A stretch of DNA of 64,000 bases from Herbaspirillum sp. YR522. GTDB taxonomy: Bacteria > Pseudomonadota > Gammaproteobacteria > Burkholderiales > Burkholderiaceae_D. The notes beneath the pieces are model-generated. The model did not search any database, was not told where the DNA came from, and saw only the letters and a program-made list of their open reading frames with translations. The stretch is taken from positions 1-64,000 of the forward strand of contig NZ_AKJA01000017.1 in the NCBI RefSeq assembly GCF_000282575.1, in the 5' to 3' direction. Of the stretch, positions 17,246 to 25,473 are shown piece after piece. The translations under genes were made by a program, and so were the position numbers. Position 1 is the stretch's first letter. Every line of letters starts with the position of its first letter.

Positions 17246-17719
17246 ATGTCGCAAGCCCCCCCTTCCCTGCCGCCGATTGCCGAATTGCTGCCGCACGCCG
17301 CGCCGATGATCCTGCTCGACGGCGTCAGCCACGTCGACGCCGAGTCGCTCCAAGCCCATGTCACCATCGGCGTCCACAGCCTGTTCAATAGCGGCAGTGG
17401 CGTGGGCGCCTGGGTGGGCATCGAATACATGGCGCAGGCGATTGCCGCCTGGGCCGGCTACCAGGAACGCCAGCAGGGCCAGCCGGCCAAGCTCGGGTTC
17501 CTGCTGGGGGCGCGCCGCTATCGGTGCAGCGTGCCCGAATTCGCCAACGCCATGCAATTGCGGGTCACGGCCCGCCTGCTGCTGCAGGCCGACAACGGCC
17601 TGGGCTCGTTCGACTGCGCCATCATCGATGCGCAGACACAACAAGAACTGGCGCAAGCCACCGTGTCGGTGTTCCAGCCGCACGACGCCAAACAATATCT
17701 TGAAGAAAGCACGGCATGA
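17246..17719 (+). CDS. 3-hydroxyacyl-ACP dehydratase-like hot-dog protein (ApeP-like)
   Basis: The 157-residue protein starts PPIAELLPHAAPMILLDGV, typical of FabZ-like hot-dog folds, and contains WVGIEYMAQAIAAWAGY (about 53-69). In the E. coli APE system ApeP forms a heterodimeric dehydratase with ApeI, here the C-terminal domain of the ligase fusion. It starts two bases after the KS stop and overlaps the reductase start by 4. Confidence 0.9.
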   Translation: MSQAPPSLPPIAELLPHAAPMILLDGVSHVDAESLQAHVTIGVHSLFNSGSGVGAWVGIEYMAQAIAAWAGYQERQQGQPAKLGFLLGARRYRCSVPEFANAMQLRVTARLLLQADNGLGSFDCAIIDAQTQQELAQATVSVFQPHDAKQYLEESTA

Positions 17720-18453
17720 CAACACCCGCCCAACACACCGTACTGGTGACCGGCTCGAGCCGGGGCATCGGCCGCGCCATCGCGCTGCGCCTGGCGCGCG
17801 ACGGTTATCACATCGCAGTGCACTGCCACCAGGGGCGCGCCGCGGCCGACCAGGTGGCGCGCGAGATCGAAGCGCTGGGCCGCCAGGCACGCGTGCTGCA
17901 ATTCGACATCGGTGATCGCGCGCTCGCAGCGCAGGTCCTGCTGGAAGACGTCGAACGGCATGGCACCTATTACGGCGTCGTATGCAATGCCGGCATCTCG
18001 CGCGACAATGCCTTTCCGGCGATGCCGGCCGAGGATTGGGACAGCGTGCTGCGCACCAATCTCGACGGTTTCTACAATGTGCTCAACCCGCTGGTCATGC
18101 CGATGGTGCGGCGCCGTGCGCCAGGCCGCATCGTGACCATGGCATCGGTGTCGGGCCTGATCGGCAATCGCGGCCAAGTCAACTACAGCGCCGCCAAGGC
18201 CGGCATCATCGGCGCCACCAAGGCGCTGGCGCTGGAACTGGCCAAGCGCGACATCACCGTCAACTGCGTCGCCCCCGGCCTGATCGACACCGACATGGCC
18301 CAGGACGCGCCGCTCGACGACATCGTCAAGATGATCCCGGCGCGGCGCCCCGGCAGGCCCGAGGAAGTCGCCGCCGCCGTCGCCTTCCTGATGCATCCCG
18401 ATGCCGCCTACGTCACGCGGCAGGTGATCTCGGTCAACGGAGGCCTGGCATGA
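17716..18453 (+). CDS. 3-oxoacyl-ACP reductase, SDR family (ApeQ/FabG-like)
   Basis: The 245-residue short-chain dehydrogenase has TGSSRGIG (12-19) for NADPH, NAG (91-93) and a catalytic Ser144-Tyr157-Lys161 set in ASVSG and YSAAK. It reduces the 3-keto group after each condensation, before dehydration to the conjugated double bond. It is coupled by 4-base overlaps on both sides. Confidence 0.94.
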   Translation: MTTPAQHTVLVTGSSRGIGRAIALRLARDGYHIAVHCHQGRAAADQVAREIEALGRQARVLQFDIGDRALAAQVLLEDVERHGTYYGVVCNAGISRDNAFPAMPAEDWDSVLRTNLDGFYNVLNPLVMPMVRRRAPGRIVTMASVSGLIGNRGQVNYSAAKAGIIGATKALALELAKRDITVNCVAPGLIDTDMAQDAPLDDIVKMIPARRPGRPEEVAAAVAFLMHPDAAYVTRQVISVNGGLA

Positions 18454-19694
18454 GCGCGGGCACCCATGCACGACGCGTCGTGGTCACCGGCATGGCCGGC
18501 ATCAGCCCGATCGGCAACGACTGGGCCAGCGCGCTGGCGCACCTGAAGACGTTCTCCAATGCCGTGCGGGTGATGCCGGGATGGGATGAATACAGCGGCC
18601 TGCATACGCGCCTGGGCGCACCGGCGGCCGAGTTTGCGCTGTCGGACAGGTACAACCGCAAGACCACCCGCAGCATGGGACGCGTGGCTCTGATGGCCAC
18701 CCGCGCCAGCGAATGGGCACTGGACGATGCCGGCCTGCTGGAGCATCCCTTGCTGGCCAGCGGCAAGCTGGGGATCGCCTATGGCTCGTCGGCCGGCACC
18801 CCCAATGCGATTGCCGATTTCGCCATGATGTTCGCCGAGAAGAGCACCCGCAACATCAATGCCAATACCTACCTGAAGATGATGGCGCATACCGCGCCGG
18901 TCAACATGGGCGTGTTCTTCGGCATCACCGGCCGCATCATCACCACCTCCAGTGCCTGCACCTCGGGCAGCCAGGGCATCGGCTACGCCTTCGAGGCGAT
19001 CCGCGGCGCCCGCCAGTTGGCGATGGTGGCCGGCGGCTCGGAAGAACTGTGCGCCACCGAGGCGGCCGTCTTCGACACCCTGTACGCCACCAGCGTGCGC
19101 AACGACATGCCGGACCGGACGCCCAGCCCGTTCGACCGCCAGCGCGACGGCCTGGTGCTGGGCGAAGGCGCCGGCAGCCTGATCCTGGAAGAACTCGAGC
19201 ATGCGCAGGCGCGCGGCGCCCGCATCTACGCCGAGGTGGTCGGCTTCGGCACCAACAGCGATGGCAGCCACGTGACCAACCCCAACGCGGCCACCATGCA
19301 GATCGCCATCGAGATGGCACTGGCCGATGCCGGCTTGCCGGCCACCGCCATCGGCTACATCAACGCGCACGGCACCGGCACCCGCCAGGGCGACGTGGCC
19401 GAATCGAACGCCACGGCCAATGTATTCGGCCAGCGCGTGCCGATCAGTTCACTCAAGAGTTACATGGGCCATACGCTGGGCGCCTGCGGTGCGCTCGAGG
19501 CCTGGCTGACCATTGAGATGATGCGCCATGGCTGGTTCGCCCCGACCATCAACCTGAGCCAGCCGGACCCCGAATGCGCCGAACTGGATTACCTCACCGG
19601 CAGCGGCCGTGAGATCGATTGCGAATACGTGATGTCGAACAATTTCGCCTTTGGCGGTATCAATACGTCGCTGATCTTCAAGCGCTGGCCCTGA
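18450..19694 (+). CDS. Beta-ketoacyl-ACP synthase II-like (ApeR-like KS)
   Basis: The 414-residue FabF-type enzyme keeps the triad Cys170 (SSACTSGSQG), His307 (NAHGTGTRQGD) and His341 (YMGHTLGACG). In the studied APE pathway ApeR acts as a homodimer for early condensations, complementing the ApeO:ApeC heterodimer. It is last in the tightly overlapping gene chain; the next gene starts 45 bases later with its own strong ribosome site. Confidence 0.93.
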   Translation: MSAGTHARRVVVTGMAGISPIGNDWASALAHLKTFSNAVRVMPGWDEYSGLHTRLGAPAAEFALSDRYNRKTTRSMGRVALMATRASEWALDDAGLLEHPLLASGKLGIAYGSSAGTPNAIADFAMMFAEKSTRNINANTYLKMMAHTAPVNMGVFFGITGRIITTSSACTSGSQGIGYAFEAIRGARQLAMVAGGSEELCATEAAVFDTLYATSVRNDMPDRTPSPFDRQRDGLVLGEGAGSLILEELEHAQARGARIYAEVVGFGTNSDGSHVTNPNAATMQIAIEMALADAGLPATAIGYINAHGTGTRQGDVAESNATANVFGQRVPISSLKSYMGHTLGACGALEAWLTIEMMRHGWFAPTINLSQPDPECAELDYLTGSGREIDCEYVMSNNFAFGGINTSLIFKRWP

Positions 19695-19739
19695 ACCGGC
19701 GCCCGGCACAACCCATTCATCGATAACGAGGAGCCCTCC

Positions 19740-20186
19740 ATGAAAGCGCTGTCCCTCTCGCTGGTCACCGTCGTCCTGTGCGTCGCCCAGGTCTCGGCCC
19801 ATGCCCGTGACACCCAGCACCTGCTGCCGATCGCCGATGCGATCCAGATGAAGGACAGGGACGGCGTCCTGGACGGCTCGGTCAAGTTCTACTTTGCCGG
19901 CCAGAAGCATCCGGTAGTGCTGCAGAAACTAGGCACCGATATCTCCAACCAGAAGACCAACGCATTCGGCAAGTCCGATGAGCAAGCCTGCAAATGGGTG
20001 TTCCTGTCGACGCTGGTGCAGTTCCAGAAGAAGGCCCAGCAACTGGGCGGCAATGCAGTGGTGAACCTGGTGAGCTACTACAAGAAGAACGAACTGGCCG
20101 ACAGCGAGAAATTCGAATGCCATGCCGGCGCGGTGATGGCGGGCGTGGCGCTCAAGGGCGACATCGTCAAGATCGGCGACAAATAA
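19740..20186 (+). CDS. Small secreted protein, YbjQ-like, APE-cluster associated
   Basis: The 148-residue protein has a signal peptide (residues 1-22, ending SAHA) and a domain with LGGNAVVNLVSYYKKN and a downstream CHAG segment. The GGNAVVN pattern recalls YbjQ/heavy-metal-binding-like folds. Homologues are often mislabelled as excinuclease subunits in pigment clusters; nothing here resembles UvrA. GAGGAG lies about 9 bases before the start. Role in pigment assembly is unknown. Confidence 0.75.
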   Translation: MKALSLSLVTVVLCVAQVSAHARDTQHLLPIADAIQMKDRDGVLDGSVKFYFAGQKHPVVLQKLGTDISNQKTNAFGKSDEQACKWVFLSTLVQFQKKAQQLGGNAVVNLVSYYKKNELADSEKFECHAGAVMAGVALKGDIVKIGDK

Positions 20187-20215
20187 GCGACCGGCAGGCA
20201 TCACGGCACGCGACG

Positions 20216-20953
20216 ATGGCCACCGCATGGCTCTTGCTGCTGGAGGCCACCGAGCTCGTGGCCGGCGCCGACGATACGCTGCTGCGGTCGCTGGCACAGC
20301 ACCTGGGCGCGGCCGAACAGGCGCGCCTGTCCGGCATTGTGCGACCAAGGCGGCGGCGCGAGTTCATCCTGGGGCGGCTGCTGTTGCGCCATGGCGTGGC
20401 GCGTGTGAGCACCTGTGCCGTGGAGCGGATCGAGGTGAGCGAACGCGCCGGCGCCGGGCCGCAGGTCACCGTACCGGCAAGCCACGGCGAGCCGATACAG
20501 GCCAGCCTGTCACACGGCGGCGGCTGGATAGCCTGCGCGATCGGGGTCGGCTTCGCGCTGGGTATCGATATCGAGGCCGACGACGCCGGGCGCGACCTGC
20601 GGGCGCTGGCGCAAACAGCCCTGAGCGAGCAAGAGCGCCGCTGGGTCGATGCGCAGGGCGAATGCGCCAACGCGTTCTACCAGCTCTGGTGCGGCAAGGA
20701 GTCGTTCTACAAATATCGTTGCAATGCCGGGTTGCAGGCCGAGGCGCGATTGCCGCCATTGCGGTGCGACGATGCGGGCGCGCCACCATCGGCGGCGGGA
20801 GCTGCCCTGATCCTGGATGACAGCACGCCAGGCCTGCACCTGGCGATGTGCTGCCCGGTCGATACGGAGCTGATCACAGAAAAAATACGAATGGAAGACC
20901 TGATGAAAAGGTTCACGCAGAGCAATAAATCATCTAGGATTCGCGTACGCTGA
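20216..20953 (+). CDS. 4'-phosphopantetheinyl transferase (Sfp/AcpT-like)
   Basis: The 245-residue enzyme has the metal/CoA motifs GIDIEADD (about 120-127) and FYQLWCGKESFYKY (about 156-169), the W-x-x-KES signature of the family. It would convert the two APE acyl carrier proteins to their holo forms. The last 20 residues are basic and encoded by AT-richer DNA, so the natural C terminus could be shorter in relatives. It closes the pigment operon, 29 bases after the small secreted protein gene. Confidence 0.92.
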   Translation: MATAWLLLLEATELVAGADDTLLRSLAQHLGAAEQARLSGIVRPRRRREFILGRLLLRHGVARVSTCAVERIEVSERAGAGPQVTVPASHGEPIQASLSHGGGWIACAIGVGFALGIDIEADDAGRDLRALAQTALSEQERRWVDAQGECANAFYQLWCGKESFYKYRCNAGLQAEARLPPLRCDDAGAPPSAAGAALILDDSTPGLHLAMCCPVDTELITEKIRMEDLMKRFTQSNKSSRIRVR

Positions 20954-21033
20954 TGACCAAGCCGCGCCTTGCCTGTTGTTCTGGCGCCCGGGCTTGCCAT
21001 CATGCCAACCAAAATATCTTGTTCGGGGGAATC

Positions 21034-21822
21034 ATGTCACATTCAAACAAATGGCTGCTTGCAGCCTCGGCGGTGCTGCTGGTCAGCGCCTGCGCCACGC
21101 CGGAAGAGCGCATGGCCAAGCTGCAGATCAAGCAGCAGCAGCTGGAACTGCGCGCGCAACAGATCAACGAGCGGCGCGCCGCGCGCATGAACGACACCTC
21201 TGGCACCGGTGCCGTCGGTGACGGGTCGGCGCAAGCCGTGACAGACCTCGACACGCCGCTGGGCAACGTGATCAAGGCGCTGGCCAGTTGCGACGCCAGC
21301 CTGCCGGCCACGCTCAAGCAGTTCGTCACCCAGCTCGCGCCCCAGGTACCGGTGGTCGCCAAGGCCAACGGCGCGTCCCTGGGCGTAGCCGACCGCGCTA
21401 TCCCGGGTCGTTCCAGCGTACCGGTGGCCGGGCAGGCGCAGGTAATGGGCGTGCCGGTTTCGGGCTTTTTCGACGAGGCCACGATCATCGGCGGCCAACC
21501 TGAAAAGATCTCCTGGGGCTTTTATTCTCCGGCATCAGTGGCGACCGTGTCGTCGGTGCTGGGGGCACGCATTGCCGGCTACAAGCAGGTGCGCCAGGAT
21601 GTCGGCGGCGCGATGCTCCGTATGGACATCTACGATGGCCGCAACTGGCGTCGCACCACCCGCTTCGACTACTTCCGCAACCAGTCCAAGCTCGCCGGCG
21701 AACGCGTGTTTGCCATCGACGTCTCGCGTGACCCGGCGTTTCCCGGCACGCGCGTGAGCTGCTCGGTGCGCGGCACGCAGTTGAAAGAGCTGTTGCCGGT
21801 GTTGCGTCCCGACCTGGGCTGA
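21034..21822 (+). CDS. Lipoprotein with N-terminal coiled coil
   Basis: The 262-residue protein has lipobox LLVSAC (Cys20) and then a Gln/Arg-rich helix (about residues 27-50) likely to be a coiled coil. The remainder has no motif I can name. ATG 21034 was chosen over the upstream frame because a GGGGG ribosome site precedes it and a signal peptide follows. It lies between the pigment operon and the CsgG-like gene; function unknown. Confidence 0.8.
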   Translation: MSHSNKWLLAASAVLLVSACATPEERMAKLQIKQQQLELRAQQINERRAARMNDTSGTGAVGDGSAQAVTDLDTPLGNVIKALASCDASLPATLKQFVTQLAPQVPVVAKANGASLGVADRAIPGRSSVPVAGQAQVMGVPVSGFFDEATIIGGQPEKISWGFYSPASVATVSSVLGARIAGYKQVRQDVGGAMLRMDIYDGRNWRRTTRFDYFRNQSKLAGERVFAIDVSRDPAFPGTRVSCSVRGTQLKELLPVLRPDLG

Positions 21823-21954
21823 GCCCGGATCGCCGGGGCCGGGCACGCGGGGGCGTGACCGGCCGCGGTTGGGTCGTTCCATTCCTTTCCGTTCTTTTCC
21901 ATCATGCCGGGTCGCTTGCGCCCGGCGCTTGCATCGTTGCACAAGAGGGTTCTC

Positions 21955-22620
21955 ATGAATAAAGCCATCATCGCCATGACCGTGGCCACCACCCTGCTGG
22001 CCGGCTGCGCCGCCCAGGAGCAATCGCGCGCCCTGCCGGTAGCGCAGGTCAATACCGCCAACCAGCCTTACCAGGGCGCGCGCAGCCCGCTCTCGGTGGG
22101 CAAGTTCGACAACCGGTCGAGCTACATGCGCGGCCTGTTCTCTGACGGCAACGATCGCCTGGGCAGCCAGGCCAAGACGGTGCTCATCACGCACCTGCAG
22201 CAGAGCCAGCGCTTTTCGGTCATGGACCGCGACAACATGACCGAGATCGCACAGGAAGCCAAGCTGAACCGCCAGGCCCAGGACCTCAAGGGCGCCGCCT
22301 TCGTGGTCACCGGCGATGTGTCCGAATTCGGCCGCAAGGAAGTGGGCGACCGTCAGCTGTTCGGCATCCTGGGCCGCGGCAAGTCGCAGATCGCCTATGC
22401 CAAGGTCAACCTGAACATCGTCAACGTCAGCACTTCCCAGGTCGTGTATTCGACCCAGGGCGCGGGCGAGTACAGCCTCGACAACCGCGAGGTCATCGGC
22501 TTCGGCAGCACCGCCAGCTACGATTCCACGCTCAACGGCAAGGTGCTCGACCTGGCCATCCGCGAGGCGGTCAACAACCTGGTCAGCGCCATCGACAGCG
22601 GCGCCTGGAAGCCGCAATAA
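21955..22620 (+). CDS. CsgG-family outer-membrane lipoprotein
   Basis: The 221-residue protein has lipobox LLAGC (Cys17). The mature part follows the CsgG/HfaB pattern: VGKFDNRSSYMRGLF, LGSQAKTVLITHLQQSQRFSVMDR and LNIVNVSTSQVVYSTQGAGEYSLDNREVIGFG. CsgG forms a curli secretion pore, but the short form that travels with DUF4810 and DUF799 genes, as here, is not known to secrete curli and no csgA-like gene is present. An AGAGGG ribosome site precedes ATG 21955. Confidence 0.88.
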   Translation: MNKAIIAMTVATTLLAGCAAQEQSRALPVAQVNTANQPYQGARSPLSVGKFDNRSSYMRGLFSDGNDRLGSQAKTVLITHLQQSQRFSVMDRDNMTEIAQEAKLNRQAQDLKGAAFVVTGDVSEFGRKEVGDRQLFGILGRGKSQIAYAKVNLNIVNVSTSQVVYSTQGAGEYSLDNREVIGFGSTASYDSTLNGKVLDLAIREAVNNLVSAIDSGAWKPQ

Positions 22621-22644
22621 CATTCACGAAGTCATGGGGGATTC

Positions 22645-23022
22645 ATGAACAGATTCATCAGTGCCGGCTTGCTGGCAGGGGTGGTGCTGGCCGCCTGCGG
22701 CTGCGCCCAGAAACGGGTGCCGCCGATCTACGGCTGGGACAACTACCAGGAGCAGGTCTACACCTATCTGAAGGACGACGGTGCCAGCCCGGAGCAGCAG
22801 ATCTCGACGCTGGAAAAAGGCCTGCAGCGCATGCAGGCACGCGGGGCCAACGCGCCACCGGGTTACCACGCCCACTTGGGCATGCTGTACGCCTCGGTCG
22901 GACAGGATGACCAGATGATGCGCGAACTGGAAGCCGAGAAACGCTTGTTTCCAGAATCGCAGCCCTATATGGATTTCCTGCTGCGCAAATACCAGAACCC
23001 GACCGCACAGGTGACCAAATGA
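22645..23022 (+). CDS. DUF4810 lipoprotein
   Basis: The 125-residue protein has a signal ending in a Cys-rich lipobox (VLAACGC, Cys18 or Cys20) and the family pattern YGWDNYQEQVYTYLK followed by helical, TPR-like repeats (LEKGLQRMQARG, YHAHLGMLYASVGQDD). It is the middle member of the CsgG-DUF4810-DUF799 set and overlaps the next gene by 4 bases, so they are cotranslated and probably form one outer-membrane complex. Confidence 0.86.
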   Translation: MNRFISAGLLAGVVLAACGCAQKRVPPIYGWDNYQEQVYTYLKDDGASPEQQISTLEKGLQRMQARGANAPPGYHAHLGMLYASVGQDDQMMRELEAEKRLFPESQPYMDFLLRKYQNPTAQVTK

Positions 23023-23678
23023 TGCGTACATTCAAGCTGCTCGCCTTGCTGCTGGCGACGGCCATGCTGGCCACCGGTTGCGCCACCCAGCGCACGCCCT
23101 ACGACTATGCCGAGTTCAAGCAGGCACGCCCTGCTTCGATCCTGGTACTGCCGCCCCTGAACAGCTCGCCCGAGGTGGGCGCCACCAGCGGCATGTTGTC
23201 GCAGCTCACCTACCCGCTGGCCGAATCCGGTTATTACGTGATCCCGGTGGCGCTGGCAGCCGAGACCTTCAAGCAGAACGGGCTGGCCAGCGCCGGCGAC
23301 ATCCACAATGTACCGCCGGCCAGGCTGCGCGAGATCTTCGGTGCCGACGCCGCGCTGTATGTGGAAGTCAAGGCCTACGGCACGTCGTACCAGGTCATCA
23401 GCAGCAATACGGTGGTGACGGCCGAGGCTAAGCTGCTCGACCTGCGCTCGGCAAAGGTGCTGTGGCAAGGCACGGCCACCGCCTCCAGCGCCGAAAACCA
23501 GCAGCAAGGCAATGGACTCATCGGCATGCTGGTGTCGGCAGTGATCAACCAGATCTCCGACACGCTCAGCGACGCCAGCTTCAAGATCGCCGGCATGACC
23601 AGCCAACGGCTGCTGATGGCAGGGCGTGCCAACGGCATGCTGTATGGCCCGCGTTCGCCGCAATACCAGAAAGACTGA
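23019..23678 (+). CDS. DUF799 (GNA1162-type) lipoprotein
   Basis: The 219-residue lipoprotein (lipobox LATGC, Cys21) contains RPASILVLPPLNSSPEVGAT and a FGADAALYVEVKAYG strand-helix, as in the Neisseria surface antigen GNA1162 family, which has a TolB/CsgG-like alpha/beta fold. It is the last member of the CsgG-DUF4810-DUF799 operon. The function of the set is not established. Confidence 0.86.
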   Translation: MMRTFKLLALLLATAMLATGCATQRTPYDYAEFKQARPASILVLPPLNSSPEVGATSGMLSQLTYPLAESGYYVIPVALAAETFKQNGLASAGDIHNVPPARLREIFGADAALYVEVKAYGTSYQVISSNTVVTAEAKLLDLRSAKVLWQGTATASSAENQQQGNGLIGMLVSAVINQISDTLSDASFKIAGMTSQRLLMAGRANGMLYGPRSPQYQKD

Positions 23679-23745
23679 CGCGGGGCGGGCGACAATTGCG
23701 TATCATCACGCCATACGCCCTTGTCGCCCTCACCGCGAGTCCCGC

Positions 23746-24120
23746 ATGAAACCGCTGTCGCCCGTCCTGTTGACCTTGCTTGCCCTGGTGGGCTGCGCCA
23801 CCCAGGAATACCGCAATGCCGAGTCCTATTGCCGGGCGCCGGCGTACCGGCAATATCCGGTGGTGTACCAGCAGCGCTGGGAAAGCCGCGTGCGGCCGGT
23901 AGAGGTGTCTACCGGCCGCACGCGCTGCGTCAACCGCGACATCGGCAATGGTCGTACCGAAAGCATCTGCGAACCGTTGCGCGAGATACGCTACATCGAC
24001 ACACCGGTGCTGGTGACCGTCGATCTCAATGAAATCGCACGCGACACCGTCATCTCCGCCTGCGCCCAGGACACCTGCATGCGCCAGTTCGGCAATGTCG
24101 ATTGCAAGACCGGGCGCTAG
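23746..24120 (+). CDS. Small Cys-containing lipoprotein
   Basis: A 124-residue protein with lipobox LVGC (Cys17) and six further Cys residues, notably CAQDTCMRQFGNVDC near the end, suggesting disulfides in the periplasm or at the surface. I do not recognise the family. ATG 23746 was chosen because the signal peptide starts there; the ribosome site is weak. It ends against the convergent sigma-54 regulator gene. Confidence 0.72.
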   Translation: MKPLSPVLLTLLALVGCATQEYRNAESYCRAPAYRQYPVVYQQRWESRVRPVEVSTGRTRCVNRDIGNGRTESICEPLREIRYIDTPVLVTVDLNEIARDTVISACAQDTCMRQFGNVDCKTGR

Positions 24121-24145
24121 CCGGGTCGCTGCCGCGACGCCGGCT
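24119..24145. terminator. Shared hairpin between convergent genes
   Basis: AGCCGG-GTCGC pairs with GCGAC-(G)-CCGGCT around a TGCC loop, 11 pairs with one bulged G. It overlaps the stop codons of both convergent genes. There is no T run, so termination may be inefficient or Rho-assisted. Confidence 0.5.
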
Positions 24146-25473
24146 CAGTCGGCCAACTGGTATTTCTTGATCTTGTCGTAGAGCGTCTTCCTGGGGATTC
24201 CCAGGCGCTGGGCTGCCAGCGCCACGCTGCCGTCGCATTCGCGCAGCGCAAAGGCAATCATGCCGGCTTCGAATTCGTCGACCTGCTGCGGCAACGAGAT
24301 GGAATCGCCAGGCGGCGATGCGACCGTCGTCTCGGCCACCCCCAATACCCACCGATCGGCAAAATTGCGCAGTTCGCGCACATTGCCCGGCCACTCGCGC
24401 CGCTGCCACTGCTGCATCTGGGCCGCACTCCAGGCCGGCGCCGGGCGCCGATAGCGTACCGCTGCGGCCTGGCAGAAATGGGCCAGCAGCAAGGGAATAT
24501 CGTCGCGCCGCTGGGCCAGCGTGGGCAAGTCGATACTGACCACGCCGATACGGTAATACAGGTCTTCGCGAAATTCACCGCGGGCACTGAGCTGCAACAG
24601 GTCGGACTTGCTGGCGGCGATGACCCGGCAGTCGATCGGGATCGACTCGTTGCCGCCCAGGCGCTCCAGCCGCCGTTCCTGCAGCACCCGCAGCAGCTTG
24701 ACCTGCAAGGCCAGCGGCATGCTTTCGATCTCGTCCAGGAACAGGGTGCCGCCATTGGCGTATTCGAGCTTGCCGATGCGGCGCTTCTGGGCACCGGTGA
24801 AGGCACCGGCCTCGTGGCCGAATATCTCGCTGTCGAATACCGATTCGGGCAAGGCGCCGCAGTTGAGCGCGACGAACGCGCCGCGCCGGCCGCTGGCGGC
24901 GTGCAACTGGCGCGCCACCACTTCCTTGCCGCTGCCGGTCTGGCCATTGATCAGTACGTCCACCTCGGCCGTCCCCAGGCCCTGGATCAATTCGCGCACC
25001 CGCTCCATGGCGGGCGACTGGCCAATCAACGGTGGCAGTTCGGGGTGGCTGGCCCAGGCCTCGCGCAGGCGCCGGTTTTCCATCACCAGCCTGCGCTTTT
25101 CGCTGGCGCGTTCGGCCACTTCCAGCAGGCGGTCGCTGGCAAACGGCTTTTCGATGAAATCGTAGGCGCCGCCGCGCATGGCGTCGACTGCCATGCCGAC
25201 GTCGCCATGCCCGGTGACCACGATCATCGGCAGGTCGGCGTCGATGGCCACGGCGGCGGCCAGCAGTTCCAGCCCGGACATGCCGGGCAGGCGCACATCG
25301 CTGACCACGATGCCGTCGAAGTCACGGCCCAACAGCGCCAGCGCCGGCTCGGCGCGCTCGCAGGCGGTGACCTCGAAGCCGCCCAGTTCGAGTGCCTGTG
25401 CGGTGGCGCGACGCACCGACTGCTCGTCCTCGACCAGGATCGCGCGCTTGATGTTCTTGGTATCTTGGTTCAT
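24145..25473 (-). CDS. Sigma-54-dependent response regulator (DctD/MifR-like)
   Basis: The 442-residue NtrC-family protein has a receiver domain (phospho-acceptor Asp59 in VVSDVRLPG), an AAA+ domain with Walker A GQTGSGKE, the sigma-54 contact loop GAFTGA, and a C-terminal Fis-type helix-turn-helix (VALAAQRLGIPRKTLYDKIKKY). It overlaps the kinase gene by 4 bases. A good sigma-54 promoter before the adjacent transporter gene (27373-28701) is the obvious target, matching MifR control of 2-oxoglutarate uptake or DctD control of dicarboxylate uptake. Confidence 0.93.
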   Translation of the reverse strand: MNQDTKNIKRAILVEDEQSVRRATAQALELGGFEVTACERAEPALALLGRDFDGIVVSDVRLPGMSGLELLAAAVAIDADLPMIVVTGHGDVGMAVDAMRGGAYDFIEKPFASDRLLEVAERASEKRRLVMENRRLREAWASHPELPPLIGQSPAMERVRELIQGLGTAEVDVLINGQTGSGKEVVARQLHAASGRRGAFVALNCGALPESVFDSEIFGHEAGAFTGAQKRRIGKLEYANGGTLFLDEIESMPLALQVKLLRVLQERRLERLGGNESIPIDCRVIAASKSDLLQLSARGEFREDLYYRIGVVSIDLPTLAQRRDDIPLLLAHFCQAAAVRYRRPAPAWSAAQMQQWQRREWPGNVRELRNFADRWVLGVAETTVASPPGDSISLPQQVDEFEAGMIAFALRECDGSVALAAQRLGIPRKTLYDKIKKYQLAD

